Below, piece after piece: positions 20,901 to 31,680 of a stretch of DNA of 64,000 bases. The position numbers and the translations under genes are program-made. The notes beneath the pieces are model-generated. The model made no database searches. It was not told where the DNA came from and worked only from the letters and a program-made list of their open reading frames with translations. The stretch is from Chondrus crispus (taxonomy: Eukaryota > Rhodophyta > Florideophyceae > Gigartinales > Gigartinaceae). The stretch is taken from NCBI RefSeq assembly GCF_000350225.1, contig NW_005179091.1:1-64000 (forward strand), read 5' to 3'. Positions within the stretch are counted from its first letter, which is position 1, and every line of letters begins with the position of its first letter.

Positions 20901-22361
20901 CTTTACAAGACTTTGAGAAGATATTTTTATTGGCCTACGATGGCCCTAGACTGCTATGCAGTCGCGAAGAATTGCGCCGCATGTGCGCGGGAAAGGGTGA
21001 AGTTAAGAAAAATCATGAAGGAAATGAAGCTGTTCACGCCCAAAGCGCCGCTGGAATTTGTCGCCATCGACATCCTCGGCGAGCTAATTACAACTAAGCG
21101 AGGAAATCGGTATATTCTCGTGATCAGCGATCGATACTCGAAACTGGTACGGACCGTACCGTTGAAGAAGATATCAGCTGCGCGCATCGCACAAGCCTTC
21201 GTTCACCATTGGGTATTCGTGTACGGACCGCCGGTCAAGCTGCTGTCCGACAATGGAACACAGTTCACGGCCCGGTTCTTTCAGAATGTCTGCCGAATTC
21301 TTGGCATACGCAATGTATTCACGACTACGTACCACCCGCAAGCCAACGGCCAAGTTGAGAGATTTAACCGCACGCTGACTTCCGCGTTGCGAAAATACGT
21401 TGGAGAGCATCCCAAGGACTGGGACTTATTTAGCGACGCTGTGACGTTCGCCTACAACACACAAGTTCATCGAACTACGAACATTGCGCCCTTCGAGCTG
21501 GTGTTGGCTCGGGCGCCGAGAAACATTTCGTTACAAGCGCAACCAACTTTGGAGAACTTCAGCTCGTCACGAGCATACTACCTGAAATGGCAGTCGTGGT
21601 TGGAGAGCCTAATGCGAAGCGCCGATAGGAGTTTGCGAAAGGAACAAGCCCGATACAAGCGAAATTTCGACGCACGCCTTCGCAAGCCGCAATCTGAGAT
21701 CCCACCAGGGTCCTACGTGTTCCTCCGGAAGGAGCAGGGCACGGCTAGCGAACCGAAACATAAGCTCGCACAAGTCGCTACAGGGCCTTATCAGGTCAGA
21801 AGATCGGATCAACATACGGTAGTCATTGCCATTGGCGATCAGGAGGAACGCGTATCGCGAGACAGGGTGGAATTAGCCCCAAGCCCAATGGACCATGCGC
21901 CGATAACCGGCCTACGTCAAGCGCTACAGTTCCTGGGAGAGCCGGAGTTAAACGAAGAAGGAGAAGCAACGGAGGACGAGGAACGTCCTCACACCCGTGC
22001 GCCTACGACGGGGGACCAGGATAATTTAGTTGATCAAACGCCGACAGCGGAGACACCTCCAAACCTACGCGAGCTCGGAACGTCCAGAGAAGAGGACGAG
22101 TTGGAAGATCTTCAGAAGGGGGAAGGAAACAGTTCAGAGAAAGGAGAGGAAACAGAGAACACGGAATATGTAATCGACCGGGTCGTCGACCACGATTATC
22201 AAAATGGTAATTTGATTCTCAAGGTGGAATGGTACGGTTATGCGCCCGAGGACGCGACGTGGGAGCCCATTGAGCAATTGCCCCGCAGTGCGGCCGTCAC
22301 GTATTTCCGAAGGAAGAAATTACTCTTGCCGCCACAAGTCGCGCACGCGCGAGCGGGGTAG
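17778..22361 (+). CDS. pol: Gypsy element 1 Pol with C-terminal chromodomain
   Basis: An uninterrupted frame of 1,527 codons overlaps the end of gag in the -1 frame. There is no ATG at its start, so expression by -1 frameshifting is likely, though I saw no clear slippery heptamer. Domains in order: aspartic protease DTGAG (about residue 153); RT with YLDD (about 640); RNase H DTDASDYQIGAAL (about 789); integrase HHCC (about 1035-1075); catalytic D about 1098 (VAIDILGE), D about 1157 (SDNGTQF) and E about 1193 (ANGQVERFNR); a GPY module (about 1335); and a chromodomain (about 1464-1511; YVIDRVVDHDY ... VEWYGYAPEDATWEP). The IN-chromodomain order marks a chromovirus, whose integrases are tethered to chromatin. 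Confidence 0.95.
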   Translation: MVRFADGEHAECFNAEVEPTLQRAHRGARAVECEKDPATAGKLERGISHESREAQGRRTVPGAQPRSPSLKEKSGLEEEVVGLVDKPKGPAQVKKILSRARDNPLEEVRRPWYRVKRRECPEKILVLARKNYKVYADIGPTIGLMSRVLSVLDTGAGTNLVRKSELPAGMESLVSYGPTQDIGDANNRPLRTLGTIRMPVRLGKFVAAAEFIVCEKLAVPLILGADYCDRFVEAIYPRKKTVELADFSEVPIVRRFSTRKGKKNLLAGEAENDGKGERISPKVKVARATTIEPETQRVVECTSKRAGLVVVQPYSSLYERHGLTCTNGVVQVEPDRPFRLLVANFRTYPVRVQKGQVVAELLLHPRAALESKTTIGEVLGIQERKNENFPNSPKTPTGETRGEPSDQGREDQPEERSAGLSTSASTKPQRRIEPPPPDVEDLDLSHVPERLRERFRRLLKRYSRIWDGTLGEINTTVHRIELIPETRPMAQAPYRAGPKAREVEDAEVQKMLEAGVIEPAQSEWASPVLLVPKPDRSMRFCVDYRRLNAVTVKDTYPLPRMDECLNSLGDTKVFSALDAISGYWQMPIPEGDRDKTAFSCHSGLYRFSRMPFGLTNAPATFQRAMDILLSPFRWKCCLVYLDDIIIFSKSWEEHIAHVDEILSVLEKAGVQLKLRKCEFFVEKIKYLGHVVRPGTLEVDVARTAALEQVRYPRTQTQLRSFLGLCNVYRRFVPRYAKIGRPLNQLLKKGQPVQLEGFDEPCKKAFHKLKDAILAPPVLALPKKDLPYSVDTDASDYQIGAALFQTHPDAQRKPIGFFSRTLAAAERNYSVSEKECLAVIWAVQTLRPYLYGEHFIVHTDHASLRWLMNVTDPSGRLIRWRLRLSEFDFEIKYKKGKANSRADALSRLRSAGETVDEIDDEIPCFMAEPAEGTVEDEETIDAADDILALEGGTAPDRLDQFQAVTPEELIREQAVDPFCNRIKEEMDAGKVRTFSTETEELEGTLCRTAAEFVQVVIPQSLRDRVIGLSHYAKLAGHLGGRKLYKTLRRYFYWPTMALDCYAVAKNCAACARERVKLRKIMKEMKLFTPKAPLEFVAIDILGELITTKRGNRYILVISDRYSKLVRTVPLKKISAARIAQAFVHHWVFVYGPPVKLLSDNGTQFTARFFQNVCRILGIRNVFTTTYHPQANGQVERFNRTLTSALRKYVGEHPKDWDLFSDAVTFAYNTQVHRTTNIAPFELVLARAPRNISLQAQPTLENFSSSRAYYLKWQSWLESLMRSADRSLRKEQARYKRNFDARLRKPQSEIPPGSYVFLRKEQGTASEPKHKLAQVATGPYQVRRSDQHTVVIAIGDQEERVSRDRVELAPSPMDHAPITGLRQALQFLGEPELNEEGEATEDEERPHTRAPTTGDQDNLVDQTPTAETPPNLRELGTSREEDELEDLQKGEGNSSEKGEETENTEYVIDRVVDHDYQNGNLILKVEWYGYAPEDATWEPIEQLPRSAAVTYFRRKKLLLPPQVAHARAG

Positions 22362-25300
22362 GCATCGTCAATAGAATTAGCCGATTAGGAAACACGTAAG
22401 AGTCAGAAGTTCGAAACGAACGGGTCCGCAAGCAAGGAAAGTCGGAGCGAGAAGAGTCAGGCAGTCTTCTGTCGGGAACGCCTTTGCAAAAAGGGACTGA
22501 CGAGCGGGTTACCCTCGAGTCGAGGGAGAAGGAGGGGAAAAGATACAGTTGATGTAGAGGCGCACGCGAGGGAGGCCGATCGAGAGGAAGTGAATGATGC
22601 GGGACGTGATAAGACTGCGAGTGAAATGTTGGAAGTGTATTGGGGATGGTCCCCATCAGGAGGCTCTCGAGTTTGAAGTGATGCAGTGAACAGCGTCGCG
22701 GAGAGAGAGTAAGAACAGTCGCCGGAAACGAGACCCCTCGGAGTGAGGAGAAGGGAAACGAAAGACTCAAGCGATTTTGCCTGGGACCCCCGTCCATGAA
22801 TGAAATGGCCCGCGCGGCCAGGCCGTGGAAGGGAAGATGTACTGTAGTCTCAGGCCGAGGTAATTTACCTCCTTGGATACGATCACACGCGGCCGCCGCG
22901 TGCACGTGATGTGACGCCTAGATCGACAATCCGCCCTCATGGGGTGTGATTTAATCAAAAGAAATTGGGGCTCGCTGCTGGTAAGCTGTCAAATGATCAG
23001 CACGAGTCGCAGACTGAACTCCGGCCATACATCGAAAAATTAACTGCAATTAAGGAAAAAGCCCGCACTTGTACGAAACGTTGTTGGCAACCCCCACCGC
23101 CGACCGCACAAATGCTAGGGGCTCGCCACCGGCGAAGTTGCGATCGATCGCACATGAGAGCACTTGCCAAGTTCGTTCGCAACACCTAAACCCCGCTCAA
23201 CGAGCGAGAAGATGGGTCCACATGGACCACTGTTGCCCTGACCCATCGACACCACGTGCAAGTACACGGCTACACAGCGCGGCGTGAAACATCATCATTA
23301 CGGAGGAGCTTTGTCGCTTCCGCATCGACGCCACACTATGAGTGACTTACTTACCGGCCTGCCGCCATAACCCCCCCATATCTTTCCTATGTTTCCGTTT
23401 TTGTCTTTGTTATTATTATTATTTTTTTATGTTTGTTTTCTTTCACGCACAGAGTGCGAACCCCGCGTCGCGAACGGCGACGGACAAGAGTGGCGACGCC
23501 AACCGATCGAGGCCCCAAGAACAATTCAGAGCGGCGAACCGACAATCACCATCAAGTAACCATGCGGTGTGTCACACTGAGAAGAAGAACGAGTTGTTCT
23601 GCTGTTCATTGCGCAAGGGCGTTACGCCACGAAGTTCCGTCGACCGGCCAGAAGGACAGTACTTTACAAGTGGAGGGCGAAGAGTCCGAAGGACCAAAGT
23701 TTATTCGGAAACCGAGGTCGTGCTCGTAATGAGAATCCGCCCCACGAAGCCGTTCTACTGGTGGCTGCTCCGTTTTACTACCGACGGGAATTCCTAACAG
23801 CAGCTAGGGCCAACAGCTTAGAAAAAGGGGCAAAATTGGGGAGTCTTCATCGGAAATGCGGTCCCGATGAACTGAGTGATACGAAGCTAAATTTTCTGTG
23901 TATTGGGTCTAGAGAGGACGCCTCGGAAAACGATGTCCAGGTGACTCAGGCGGCGCGCATGGGAGAACCCCCAATACTACGCAGATCGAACCCGTTGTTC
24001 TGACTACCCATCGAGAGCCGACGACTACTGATGTTCGCAAAAGCCTCGGTTTATGACTGAAAGGTACTGAAGGGAAAGAAAAAAAATAGAGAGGAGGATG
24101 GAGACGGGAAGTGACTGCTTTATGAACGAGGAGATCAAGGTACTCACGCCCTCCTTCATCGGTATGGTCATCTCGCTAAGAACCATTCTAACGGAAGAAA
24201 GCTTCACTCGACGAGCTACTTGACGACGATCCGTCTGCTGCGTGCGAAAAATACCGTCGCCAAGTTCACATGTTCGCCCATACCTCAAGCGATGTATTGG
24301 GATGGTCCCCGTCGCTATCCCTCACCATGCTCTTCATTCATTCATCCTTGTTTAATTTTCCTATCTTGTTATTTATTTGGTTTATATCTTGCTTCCCCGC
24401 TCCGTGGCCGGATCCTATTTCTTACGAAGGCGGAACGTGAGGCGGCGCCGATGCACAGGGTCCAGAGGGCAAAAAAGAGAATCAATAATTGTTGAAGGAG
24501 GCTACTGTATGGCGCTGGCCTTTACCTTACGAAACGCGTCGAATCAAGATTGGATCGTTTGGAAAAGAAACACGGTGCGTCGGTCGTCAAGACAAAATGG
24601 AGAAGAGACGCGATGGTCTGAAGGGTATTTGCTCGTCAGCCGGATCAAACCGCACCAATTTGGTGTCCCTGCTTTGAAAGCGGGGATGTTTGGGTATAAA
24701 GCCAAATGACGCCTCTGTGCGAATTATTCGTAACAACGAAAATCGACGCCCGTTCTAGGCGATAGCATGCCATCGAAGCACGAACGTTCGAACAATCGAT
24801 GATTTAACACTCACTCATGTTATGGGTCTGCCCGAACGAACCCCCTGGCCAGATTGACAACGGCCGAGGCGAGCCACTTGCTACTGTGCCGAGCGGCGCT
24901 CGTTGAGGGTGAACCTAGACCGTGCGGCGCAGGGAAGGAGAACTTCGTCGGTCAAGAAGAATCATCGTAACGTACTGCATCGGTACGAAGAACGTACCAG
25001 TTCTCATCCCAAGGGAACGAGACTGGGTGTAATTTTACATCAGCTGTGTCTGATCGTAGACGTTTGAAACTGTCGACTGTGCGACACTGATCACACGCAG
25101 GTTGATGTCTAAAAGACGACCGTTCGTAGCCGAAGTGACAAAGAAGGACGAAACCAGGTCGGTTGAAATGCTTCGTCGCGTAGCGGCCTGAGACGGACTT
25201 CGCATTTAGTAATTTAGGGGAGAGAGCAGAGCTCTGGGATGATGTTGAACGAACCGGTGGACCCTTTCGACAGTGCTGATTTGTCGACTGCTCTGAGTGA

Positions 25301-26435
25301 TCGAACGCCGAAGGCCTATATTAACTTCGACAGCTGGTTGCCCCGAATGCTTAAGAGACCGGAGGACGACGAAGGGGACCTCCCTCCCCGCTTCATTTTG
25401 AGTTCTCGATGGAGACCTTGCCGAGGAAAAATTCGTTGAGGAATAATTGTTGGACGAGAGACGACAGCTGGGACAGCGTTTACGAGATGCCGTTAAAAGC
25501 GGAGGGTACCCACACTGAGAGTGGCGGATTTAAATGGAACACACGCAGGCATTCCACCGACGGGAAACTTCAAGGCTCAATTGTCACCTGATCTCAAAGG
25601 GGTTTATTCGCTTTGGGGAGGAAGCCGAGCTTTACTGAAAGCGGGTCGTCGTCGACGCGCTCAAGCCGTGACCCCACAGAAAACAAAAGACACGGGAAGT
25701 TCGTCGAAAACTACGAACGTTTTTCGTACTGCTAATTCTCAAGTTCCTAGTTGCCAAGGGGACGGAGGACTATAAATTATTCACTTTGGAAGGAAGTTTG
25801 CACCACGTTGCGTGCGCATGTAAGCGCGCTATGATTGAGATTTCCCCAAGACCGGTTGCCGGTTTGGCGACCAAGGAGAGGAAATCCCATAGCAGGGGTT
25901 AATGGGTTTGTCGTCGACGGGATATTCAAGGGCGGCATGGAAAACCGAAAAACCGAAAATGATGAGGGCAACCTTGGAGGCGCAATGACGCGAGTCGGTT
26001 GAGGAAGGGAAGTATTTTATTCTGTCTCACGGTCGTCGACCTCTGGCGGAGGAAACAGGAAAAAGAGAACGACATTCTGAATAAGGGGTGGAGGAGAAGG
26101 TAACAAGGATGCACGCGCTGTAGCAGACGTGACCACAAGAGAAGGAAAAGAGAAGGTAATAGGGGATGTGCAACTGCAGTAGCAGAGGTGCACAGAAAAA
26201 GGGTAAGAGAAGAAATACAGTAACGAGGAAAAGAGAAGGAAAGTGGAAAGAGGAAGATGCGACCGCGGCGACGGGGCGCATACAAAAAAAAGAGGAAAGT
26301 GAAGGTAACGGGGGATACGCAGGTGATTCATTTTATTATCCAAAAGCTACCGGGTGACGTCGATAACCAGACGTCACCCCAAACGGGTAATAATCTGAGA
26401 ATGGATCAGGGGGTGGGAGTCGTCCGAGTGGCGGG
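22362..26435. other. Non-coding spacer after pol in gypsy element 1
   Basis: About 4 kb between pol and the antisense ORF has no recognisable domain in any frame. Visible items are a TTA/T-rich run at about 23407-23437, a GGGGA-TGG-TCCCC hairpin at 22642-22654 with a near-copy of its surroundings at about 24293, and a purine-rich stretch at 25970-26330. It could be a captured or degraded insert. Confidence 0.5.
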
Positions 26436-28100
26436 TCAGTGGGGCGGCACACCCAAGAATTTTTCCTTTGGGAGTGAGGTAACGAGTCGAGCAAGGACTC
26501 GCAGATCATCGAGGGAAGCCCCTTGGAGAGCTTCACCTTCGATGCCATGAGTGCGGAGCAATGTGCAGTAGATGTCAATGGCTCCGTCGCTCTTTTTGGG
26601 AATTGATGGGGACGGTGGGGAAGACAACGCTTCCCTAACCGACAGAGTTTCGGTATGCCCTGCCGAGGGGATATCAACAGCAGGAGAAGCAGCAGCAGGG
26701 GCTGCAGGGAGAGGGGAATCTGGAGCAGACGGTCGGGGGCAAACGTCGTCTGCGCGGGGATCTACGGCTCGTATGGGAGCTACGTCAGGGGTTGGAACTT
26801 GGTTGCCGAATTGGCGACTGAGGCGCGCTTCGGAGGGAGAGCACAAGGCGGATGTCCAAGGGTTGAACCAGACAAAGTCACCCGCCGCACTGTGACTTCG
26901 TCCGGGAGAAAAGGACGGGCGTCGCCTCGCGAAGGATCGGGATGAGTTGATAGGGGGGACAACATCCCAGTCGACCTGATTGATCTTTTCGAGTAAGGAG
27001 TGCAGTTCGAAGTCGGTGTCTGCTCCGCCCAAGGGCACAGTATAGTCCAAAAGTCACATGAGCTCGACGAGCTTCGGAGGAAGATACCAAAGCCGCCAAC
27101 AATCGTACGCCTCCCAGAGCAAGGTGGCGGCTACCTTCACGCACCACTCCGTCAAAAAGACAACCCACAACCCGTGACGAGGATCAGTGAGATGGCTTCC
27201 AAAGTAGGTAAGGATGGGACCGAGCTCTGCCCAAAACCCTTGACAGACCTCAAATTGTCCCCACCACGAGGGGAGTTGCTGGTACCGATTGGGATAGTGT
27301 GACCGAGCAATTTCCCCCGCCTCAACCATTTGGTAAGCTAGGAAATATCCCGTGTCCGATCTCATCTTACGCTCGAATCGGACCGTATGCTGGAAGAAGG
27401 GGATGTTCCCGCGTTTCGTATATCGGAAATTGAGGGGGAGGATTGCGCGCGTGTATGATAGGGCATCGTTAGTCACCGTCAGTTGGTTATGCCACAGGCG
27501 GTCCGCCTCGAGCACGGGGTTACCCCGTGTCCAGCTGAGGAGGTTGTCAAGGTAATCACGCTCCCCATCCGTGCGAAACTTCCACGTGTCACATCCGAAG
27601 GACGGAGGGATGAGGGCATCGGATAGGGATAGGTCGAGGCGGTCGAGGACGGCTTCCATGAACCGCAGGGATAGGCCCTGTCGGCCACGAGGGGAGGAAC
27701 GACGCAGGATAGAATGGGGAATGGCGACACGGGCACGCCAATCGTAGGAGAAAATGGCTTGAAGGGGAAGGTGACCCGGTAACATCCCCGCACCGTCGGC
27801 AAAGTCGCGCCCGATGTTAGTGACGTCGCGCACGTCGATGGCGGAAAACCAAGGAGTGGCCGCGTACAGTAACGGATAGTCGCGCATGGATTTACCTTGG
27901 AGCTCGGCTAGTGAGGGGTATCGACAAGGGGCTGATGAAGGATGGAGATCGGGATGAAAGACCGGTTCAGGAACGTTGGTATTCGGGGGAAGTCGGGGTA
28001 TGGAAGGAAGGTCGCTAGGAATGGTAGGCGTGTGTGAGAAGCCCACACCGCGGCGACCGCGGGCGGTATGTCCGACAGTGGGATCCGATGAAGGAAACAT
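26436..28100 (-). CDS. Antisense ORF in gypsy element 1 (one in-frame TGA)
   Basis: On the minus strand, starting at ATG 28100 (MFPSSDPTVGH), an ORF of 348 aa ends at TGA 27056-27054. The same frame then stays open for another 205 codons to 26436. The stop context is ATG TGA CTT. The protein is Trp- and Pro-rich (for example LLYAATPWFSAIDVRDV, FLTEWCVKVAATLLWEAY) and resembles no family I know. Non-ATG codons extend the frame to 28169, close to the 3' LTR. Antisense ORFs between pol and the 3' LTR are known in some large plant gypsy elements; whether this is the same kind of gene is unknown. It could be two ORFs, one ORF broken by a point mutation, or a readthrough product. Confidence 0.5.
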
Positions 28101-28198
28101 GGAGAGCGTCTTACTCTCACGCGAGCGGCGACCGATGGTCGGAAGAAAAAGGAAGAAGTTGGGAAGCAAGGGAGTGAAGCCGCTGCGCGAGAGCGCTC

Positions 28199-28210
28199 AG
28201 AAGGGGGATA
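28199..28210 (+). other. Polypurine tract, gypsy element 1
   Basis: AGAAGGGGGATA lies directly before the 3' LTR start at 28211. Confidence 0.75.
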
Positions 28211-29231
28211 TGTAGTGCAATACCCGTCTCGGGTAGGGGGGAAGAAGGAAGTGAAAAAGGAAAAAAATTGGATACTGTAGTCCGGGGTTGGGGGACACGC
28301 GTGTGCGACGAAGCGCACGATTATTTTAATTATTTAGTTTTATTTACTAATTAGATCTAGAATCTAGAGCCGGGAGCTACTGTACTCGCCCCGGCGGGGC
28401 TCTATATAACTTAGCCCTTTGACCGAACAGGTCAATAAACCAACCCGAGTTGCCGGAGTTGAATGTCGCCTTGGTCGAAGTCCGTCTCTATCAAGACGCT
28501 CCCTTTTACCTAAGCCTACGGCATCCTCTATCGCTCGGGGTTCCCTTTCCTTTTCCTTTATTTCCCTATTCTTTTCTATCTCTAATTCTACCTATTTTTC
28601 CCTTATCTTGTGTTGGTGCCATCGGCCTCGGTTGCGACCGAACCGGTGTAGGTGTTTCGAGCCATCGGGCGACACAGTTGACGTAGCGCTGCTACTGTGA
28701 CCCATTTTCCGACGGAGACCGTTGCAACGACGTCTCCCTCGAAGGGCTCCGTCGTAGTACGAGCCAGTTTTGGTACCATCGCGGTCGGTTGCGACCGAAC
28801 CGGTGTAGGTGTTTCGAGCCATCGGGCGGCACGGTTGACGTAGCGCTGCTACTTTCATTTCATCCCGTCGGGCTGCGTTGAGACGCCCCCGTCGAAGGCC
28901 TTGTCGCGTTACAAGGTGTCGAAGAAGCTCAACGACCATTGGCCTTACAACCCAGTGGAACCAGGGTACCTACGTACGCGCCCCACTCCACACTCGTCGA
29001 GCAGATCTCTTCGCAAGTCTCTACCACACCGATCCCGGGCCGGGCTATTTCTCTGTGCCCCCCCCCATCAGGGATCCGAGCTACTACGAGTCGCAAGCTC
29101 GTTTAACGGAGAAGGGAGAGTCGGACACTCCCGTAGCGCTGTGCCATCGGCAGTTCTTCTTTTTGTTGCTGTTGTTGTTTTCGCTGGACCATCGGACCGC
29201 GGTCTCTGCCCGACAGGCGCATTGCACTACA
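28211..29231 (+). repeat. Gypsy element 1 3' LTR
   Basis: It matches the 5' LTR over 1,021 bp with few substitutions and two compensating 1 bp indels near 29105-29130. It ends ATTGCACTACA and is followed by the duplicated target ATATT. Confidence 0.95.
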
Positions 29232-29254
29232 ATATTGTCGTAAGCCATCACAAG

Positions 29255-30049
29255 ATGTCTCAAAAATGGCAGCGACCATTTTTTGATGTTAAACAAGACG
29301 CGCTTATTAAGCTTGGCGTTCTGGTTGATGGGACTATTGGCACACCGCAGATCAATCCCGATACTAAAAAACCCTGGACAGCCACAGACCTCGCCAATCA
29401 CTGCAATGTCTCGAAAGCTGCTGTACAGCAGTACGAATACGTATTCGGTTGGAAGAAACATGCCAAAGGAATCATGGGGCAGCACCTCATCTCTCGAGAT
29501 GCAAAGAAAGTGTTAAGGATTGCAACAGGTCATCACCCTGAGCTAGAAGCTGCACTGTCACAGTACTTGCTTGGGCGTATGGTTTACATCAAAGGCGAAT
29601 CATTATTCAGGGCTGATGTCGTTTCTAAATCTGCCCTTCAAATCCGCGACAAAATTGTCACAAGATTGGAATCTTTAAAGGCATCTACATCAGAGGTGAG
29701 ACTGAAGACGGAATATGAGCACCAGATTAAATCTTTAACAGCATTCAAGGGCAGTCAGGCGTGGATTGCTAATTTTATGACGCGCAATGGTTTGCATAGT
29801 AGCAAGGGTCTTGGTGAAAGTGGACACGTCGACGCAAACACCATCGCAGAGGCACAAAATAAGATGCAGAAAAAGCTAGCGGTATATGACATATCAAACA
29901 TATCCAATACAGACGAAGTCGCAGTGTTATACAGGTCATTTCCCAGCAGAGATATTCGCTCTACATCGGAACCGGTTACATACAAACGAGTTAAAGATAG
30001 AAACACAGCAGTGCTAACGGTTTTTGCCGATGGAAGCAAGGCACCATGA
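29255..30049 (+). pseudogene. pogo/Tigger-like transposase, N-terminal part
   Basis: ATG 29255 (MSQKWQRPFFDVKQDAL) is the first Met after the gypsy insertion. The N-terminus looks like the CENP-B/pogo helix-turn-helix DNA-binding region (TATDLANHCNVSKAAVQQYEYVFG, residues about 46-70). The first catalytic Asp is in the conserved block ISNTDEVAVLYRSFPSR (about residue 218). The frame stops at TGA 30047-30049 within the conserved KDRNTAVLTVFADGSKAP stretch and continues in the same frame with IIGKSKRPKSF, so this is a nonsense mutation. Transposase would bind the TIRs and cut at TA sites. The copy is inactive. Confidence 0.82.
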
Positions 30050-30645
30050 ACTATAATCGGCAAATCAAAAAGGCCGAAGAGTTTCCCTAGGCACTTTGAT
30101 TCCATCCGTGACCTCGGATTTTCTATCAAAGCCAGAGAAACGCTTGGAATACACAAGCATTATGGAAACGGACAATGTGAGGATTTAATAGGATGGGAGA
30201 TTTACAGGGTCGAGTCATTGCAACTGTGCTCGATAACTGCTCCGCACATGCAGTGGATTATGATACATACTCTCATATTAATTCCTTCTTCCTCCCTCCC
30301 AATATGACATCTAACCTCCAACCTGTTGATTCGGCCATTGGACGCTCCTGTAACTGTGCCTTTCGCCGTCTCCTTGTAGATCATATTCTACACTACGTCG
30401 ACTCGCGAATGAGTCTCCCAGCCAGTGATCGAGGCGTTTTTAAAATCACCAAGGCAGTAACGACATATGATGCAGTTTGTTTAATGGCAAAAGCCTGGAA
30501 TATGGTACCGACCTCCGTTGTGATAAACGGGTGGCTTTGTACTGGACTTTTGGCACCTTTTCAAATGGACGAAATCAGAGCCCTAAAAGCCGTTGTTTTA
30601 AAGGAAGTGAATCCAGCTTTTAAACCACAAGTTGGTAACTCTTAA
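30050..30645 (+). pseudogene. pogo/Tigger-like transposase, catalytic core C-terminal half
   Basis: After the TGA the frame reads IIGKSKRPKSFPRHFDS. Near 30190 the homology moves to another frame, which begins MGDLQGRVIATVLDNCSAH and is open to 30645. The second catalytic Asp is in VLDNCSAH and the third in NLQPVDSAIGR, 31 residues apart by count, close to the pogo DDxD spacing. FLPPNMTSNLQP is the typical DDE_1 motif. The DDD triad is kept across the pieces but the gene is broken by one stop and one frameshift. Confidence 0.8.
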
Positions 30646-30823
30646 TTAACGGAAAAGGCGTGCCAGACGCAACGTGCATATCGCGAAAGAAAAGGGAGAA
30701 GCATGGCTCTTGACGACATCTAAAAACCCTTTCGCATAAACGAACTCTTGTGAGAGGGTTGGTATCCAGTGGGATGATGACATTATCGCTCTTGTTATTG
30801 AGGACGTTCGCCATTTTAAAGAT

Positions 30824-31231
30824 TTGGAAGATCTCGATACTTTTAATGACTATGATTTGGTAGTAATCATGAATGCAGAGGACAATATTTCCATTTGTCA
30901 AGAAGGGCGAGCCGAAAACGCTATCGAAATAGCCGTGGATGCAGCCCTACGTATGCCTGAGATTAATGAGGAGACATACCAAGTGGAAGAGTATAGTTCG
31001 GAAGAGGAACAGCAAGCGGAGTGTATTCCAAAAGCGTCCGTGAAAGAGTTCCAGCTGGCTGCAGAGGCGTTCCAAAAGCAAGTGAAAACGCTTGTTGCAC
31101 AAAATCATGGCATATGTGATTCTTTTGGGTGTGATCTTCCCGGTATTTTAGTCGTGCAAATAGAGAATGCCAAGGCATGCAGAAAGACGCGTGCGCGCCA
31201 ATCACGGATTAATGTCTTCTTCGGTATGTAA
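30824..31231 (+). pseudogene. Acidic C-terminal tail of the pogo-like transposase (probable)
   Basis: This ORF of about 135 codons contains an acidic block (EEYSSEEEQQAEC) followed by KASVKEFQLAAEAFQKQVKTL. It lies downstream of the DDE core on the same strand and inside the same TIRs. Tigger/jerky-type proteins often end with such an acidic tail. No domain is definite, and the first codon is probably not a true start. Confidence 0.5.
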
Positions 31232-31483
31232 AGGCATGAGGCGTCAACAGAGCCCAGGTTCCCTTCAAATCTAACTCCAAAAGTACCTTTTTACAGTGAT
31301 TATACAAAATTATAGGGTCACTGTATCGTAATGGTCACTCTAACGTGAAGGGTCACTGTATAAAGCTGAATATTCTGCTCGGGGATGAAAAAGGCATAGG
31401 TGGGGGGTGCTTGGATGGCCAGGGGTCACTGTAGTACGAGAGGTCACTGCACCGAGTGGTCACTATAGCGAGATTCTTCTCAG

Positions 31484-31680
31484 TATGTGTGTCGTATTGT
31501 TTTGAGAGCTGGCCCGGAAATGCATGCGACACAAAAATTTGTGCAATACACGCATAATGCCGAAACAGGGGGGGTCACGATATAGTGCCACCTTTGTTAG
31601 TTCGAGCTCCGATATAGTGCTACCCTTCTGCGGGTGGCACGTAATTTGTCATTTTTTCATACCTAGTTTTTCGGGAAGTG
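31484..31680. other. Unassigned segment right of the pogo-like element
   Basis: AT-leaning sequence with two GATATAGTGC words (31580, 31611) and a partly inverted GTGCCACC/GGTGGCAC pair. No gene is seen. Confidence 0.35.

Larger units (their letters stand above)
14411..29231 (+). mobile_element. Gypsy element 1, 14.8 kb chromodomain LTR retrotransposon
   Basis: Two 1,021 bp LTRs (14411-15431 and 28211-29231) begin TGTAGTGCAAT and end ATTGCACTACA. The element is flanked by the 5 bp duplication ATATT (14406-14410 and 29232-29236). Order: LTR, PBS, gag, pol, 4 kb spacer, antisense ORF, polypurine tract, LTR. The LTRs differ at only a handful of positions, so insertion was fairly recent, yet gag already carries a frameshift and a stop. 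Length is far above the usual 5-7 kb because of the region after pol. Confidence 0.95.
14066..31483 (+). mobile_element. pogo/Tigger-like DNA transposon, split by gypsy element 1
   Basis: The left end CAGAGAAAAATCTCGC (14066) pairs with the right end, which on the minus strand reads CTGAGAAGAATCTCGC (31483). Both ends are flanked by TA (14064-14065 and 31484-31485), the target of Tc1/mariner/pogo elements. Removing the gypsy insertion and its 5 bp duplication leaves about 2,592 bp, a normal size for this group. Subterminal GGTCACT words recur near both ends (for example 14133, 31315, 31433). The transposase pieces are all on the right side; the left 345 bp is non-coding. Confidence 0.75.

Noticed and set aside
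22297..22905. 202-codon minus-strand ORF after gypsy pol
   Set aside because: Overlaps the end of pol, has no clear start or motif; the antisense ORF at 26436-28100 is the better candidate.
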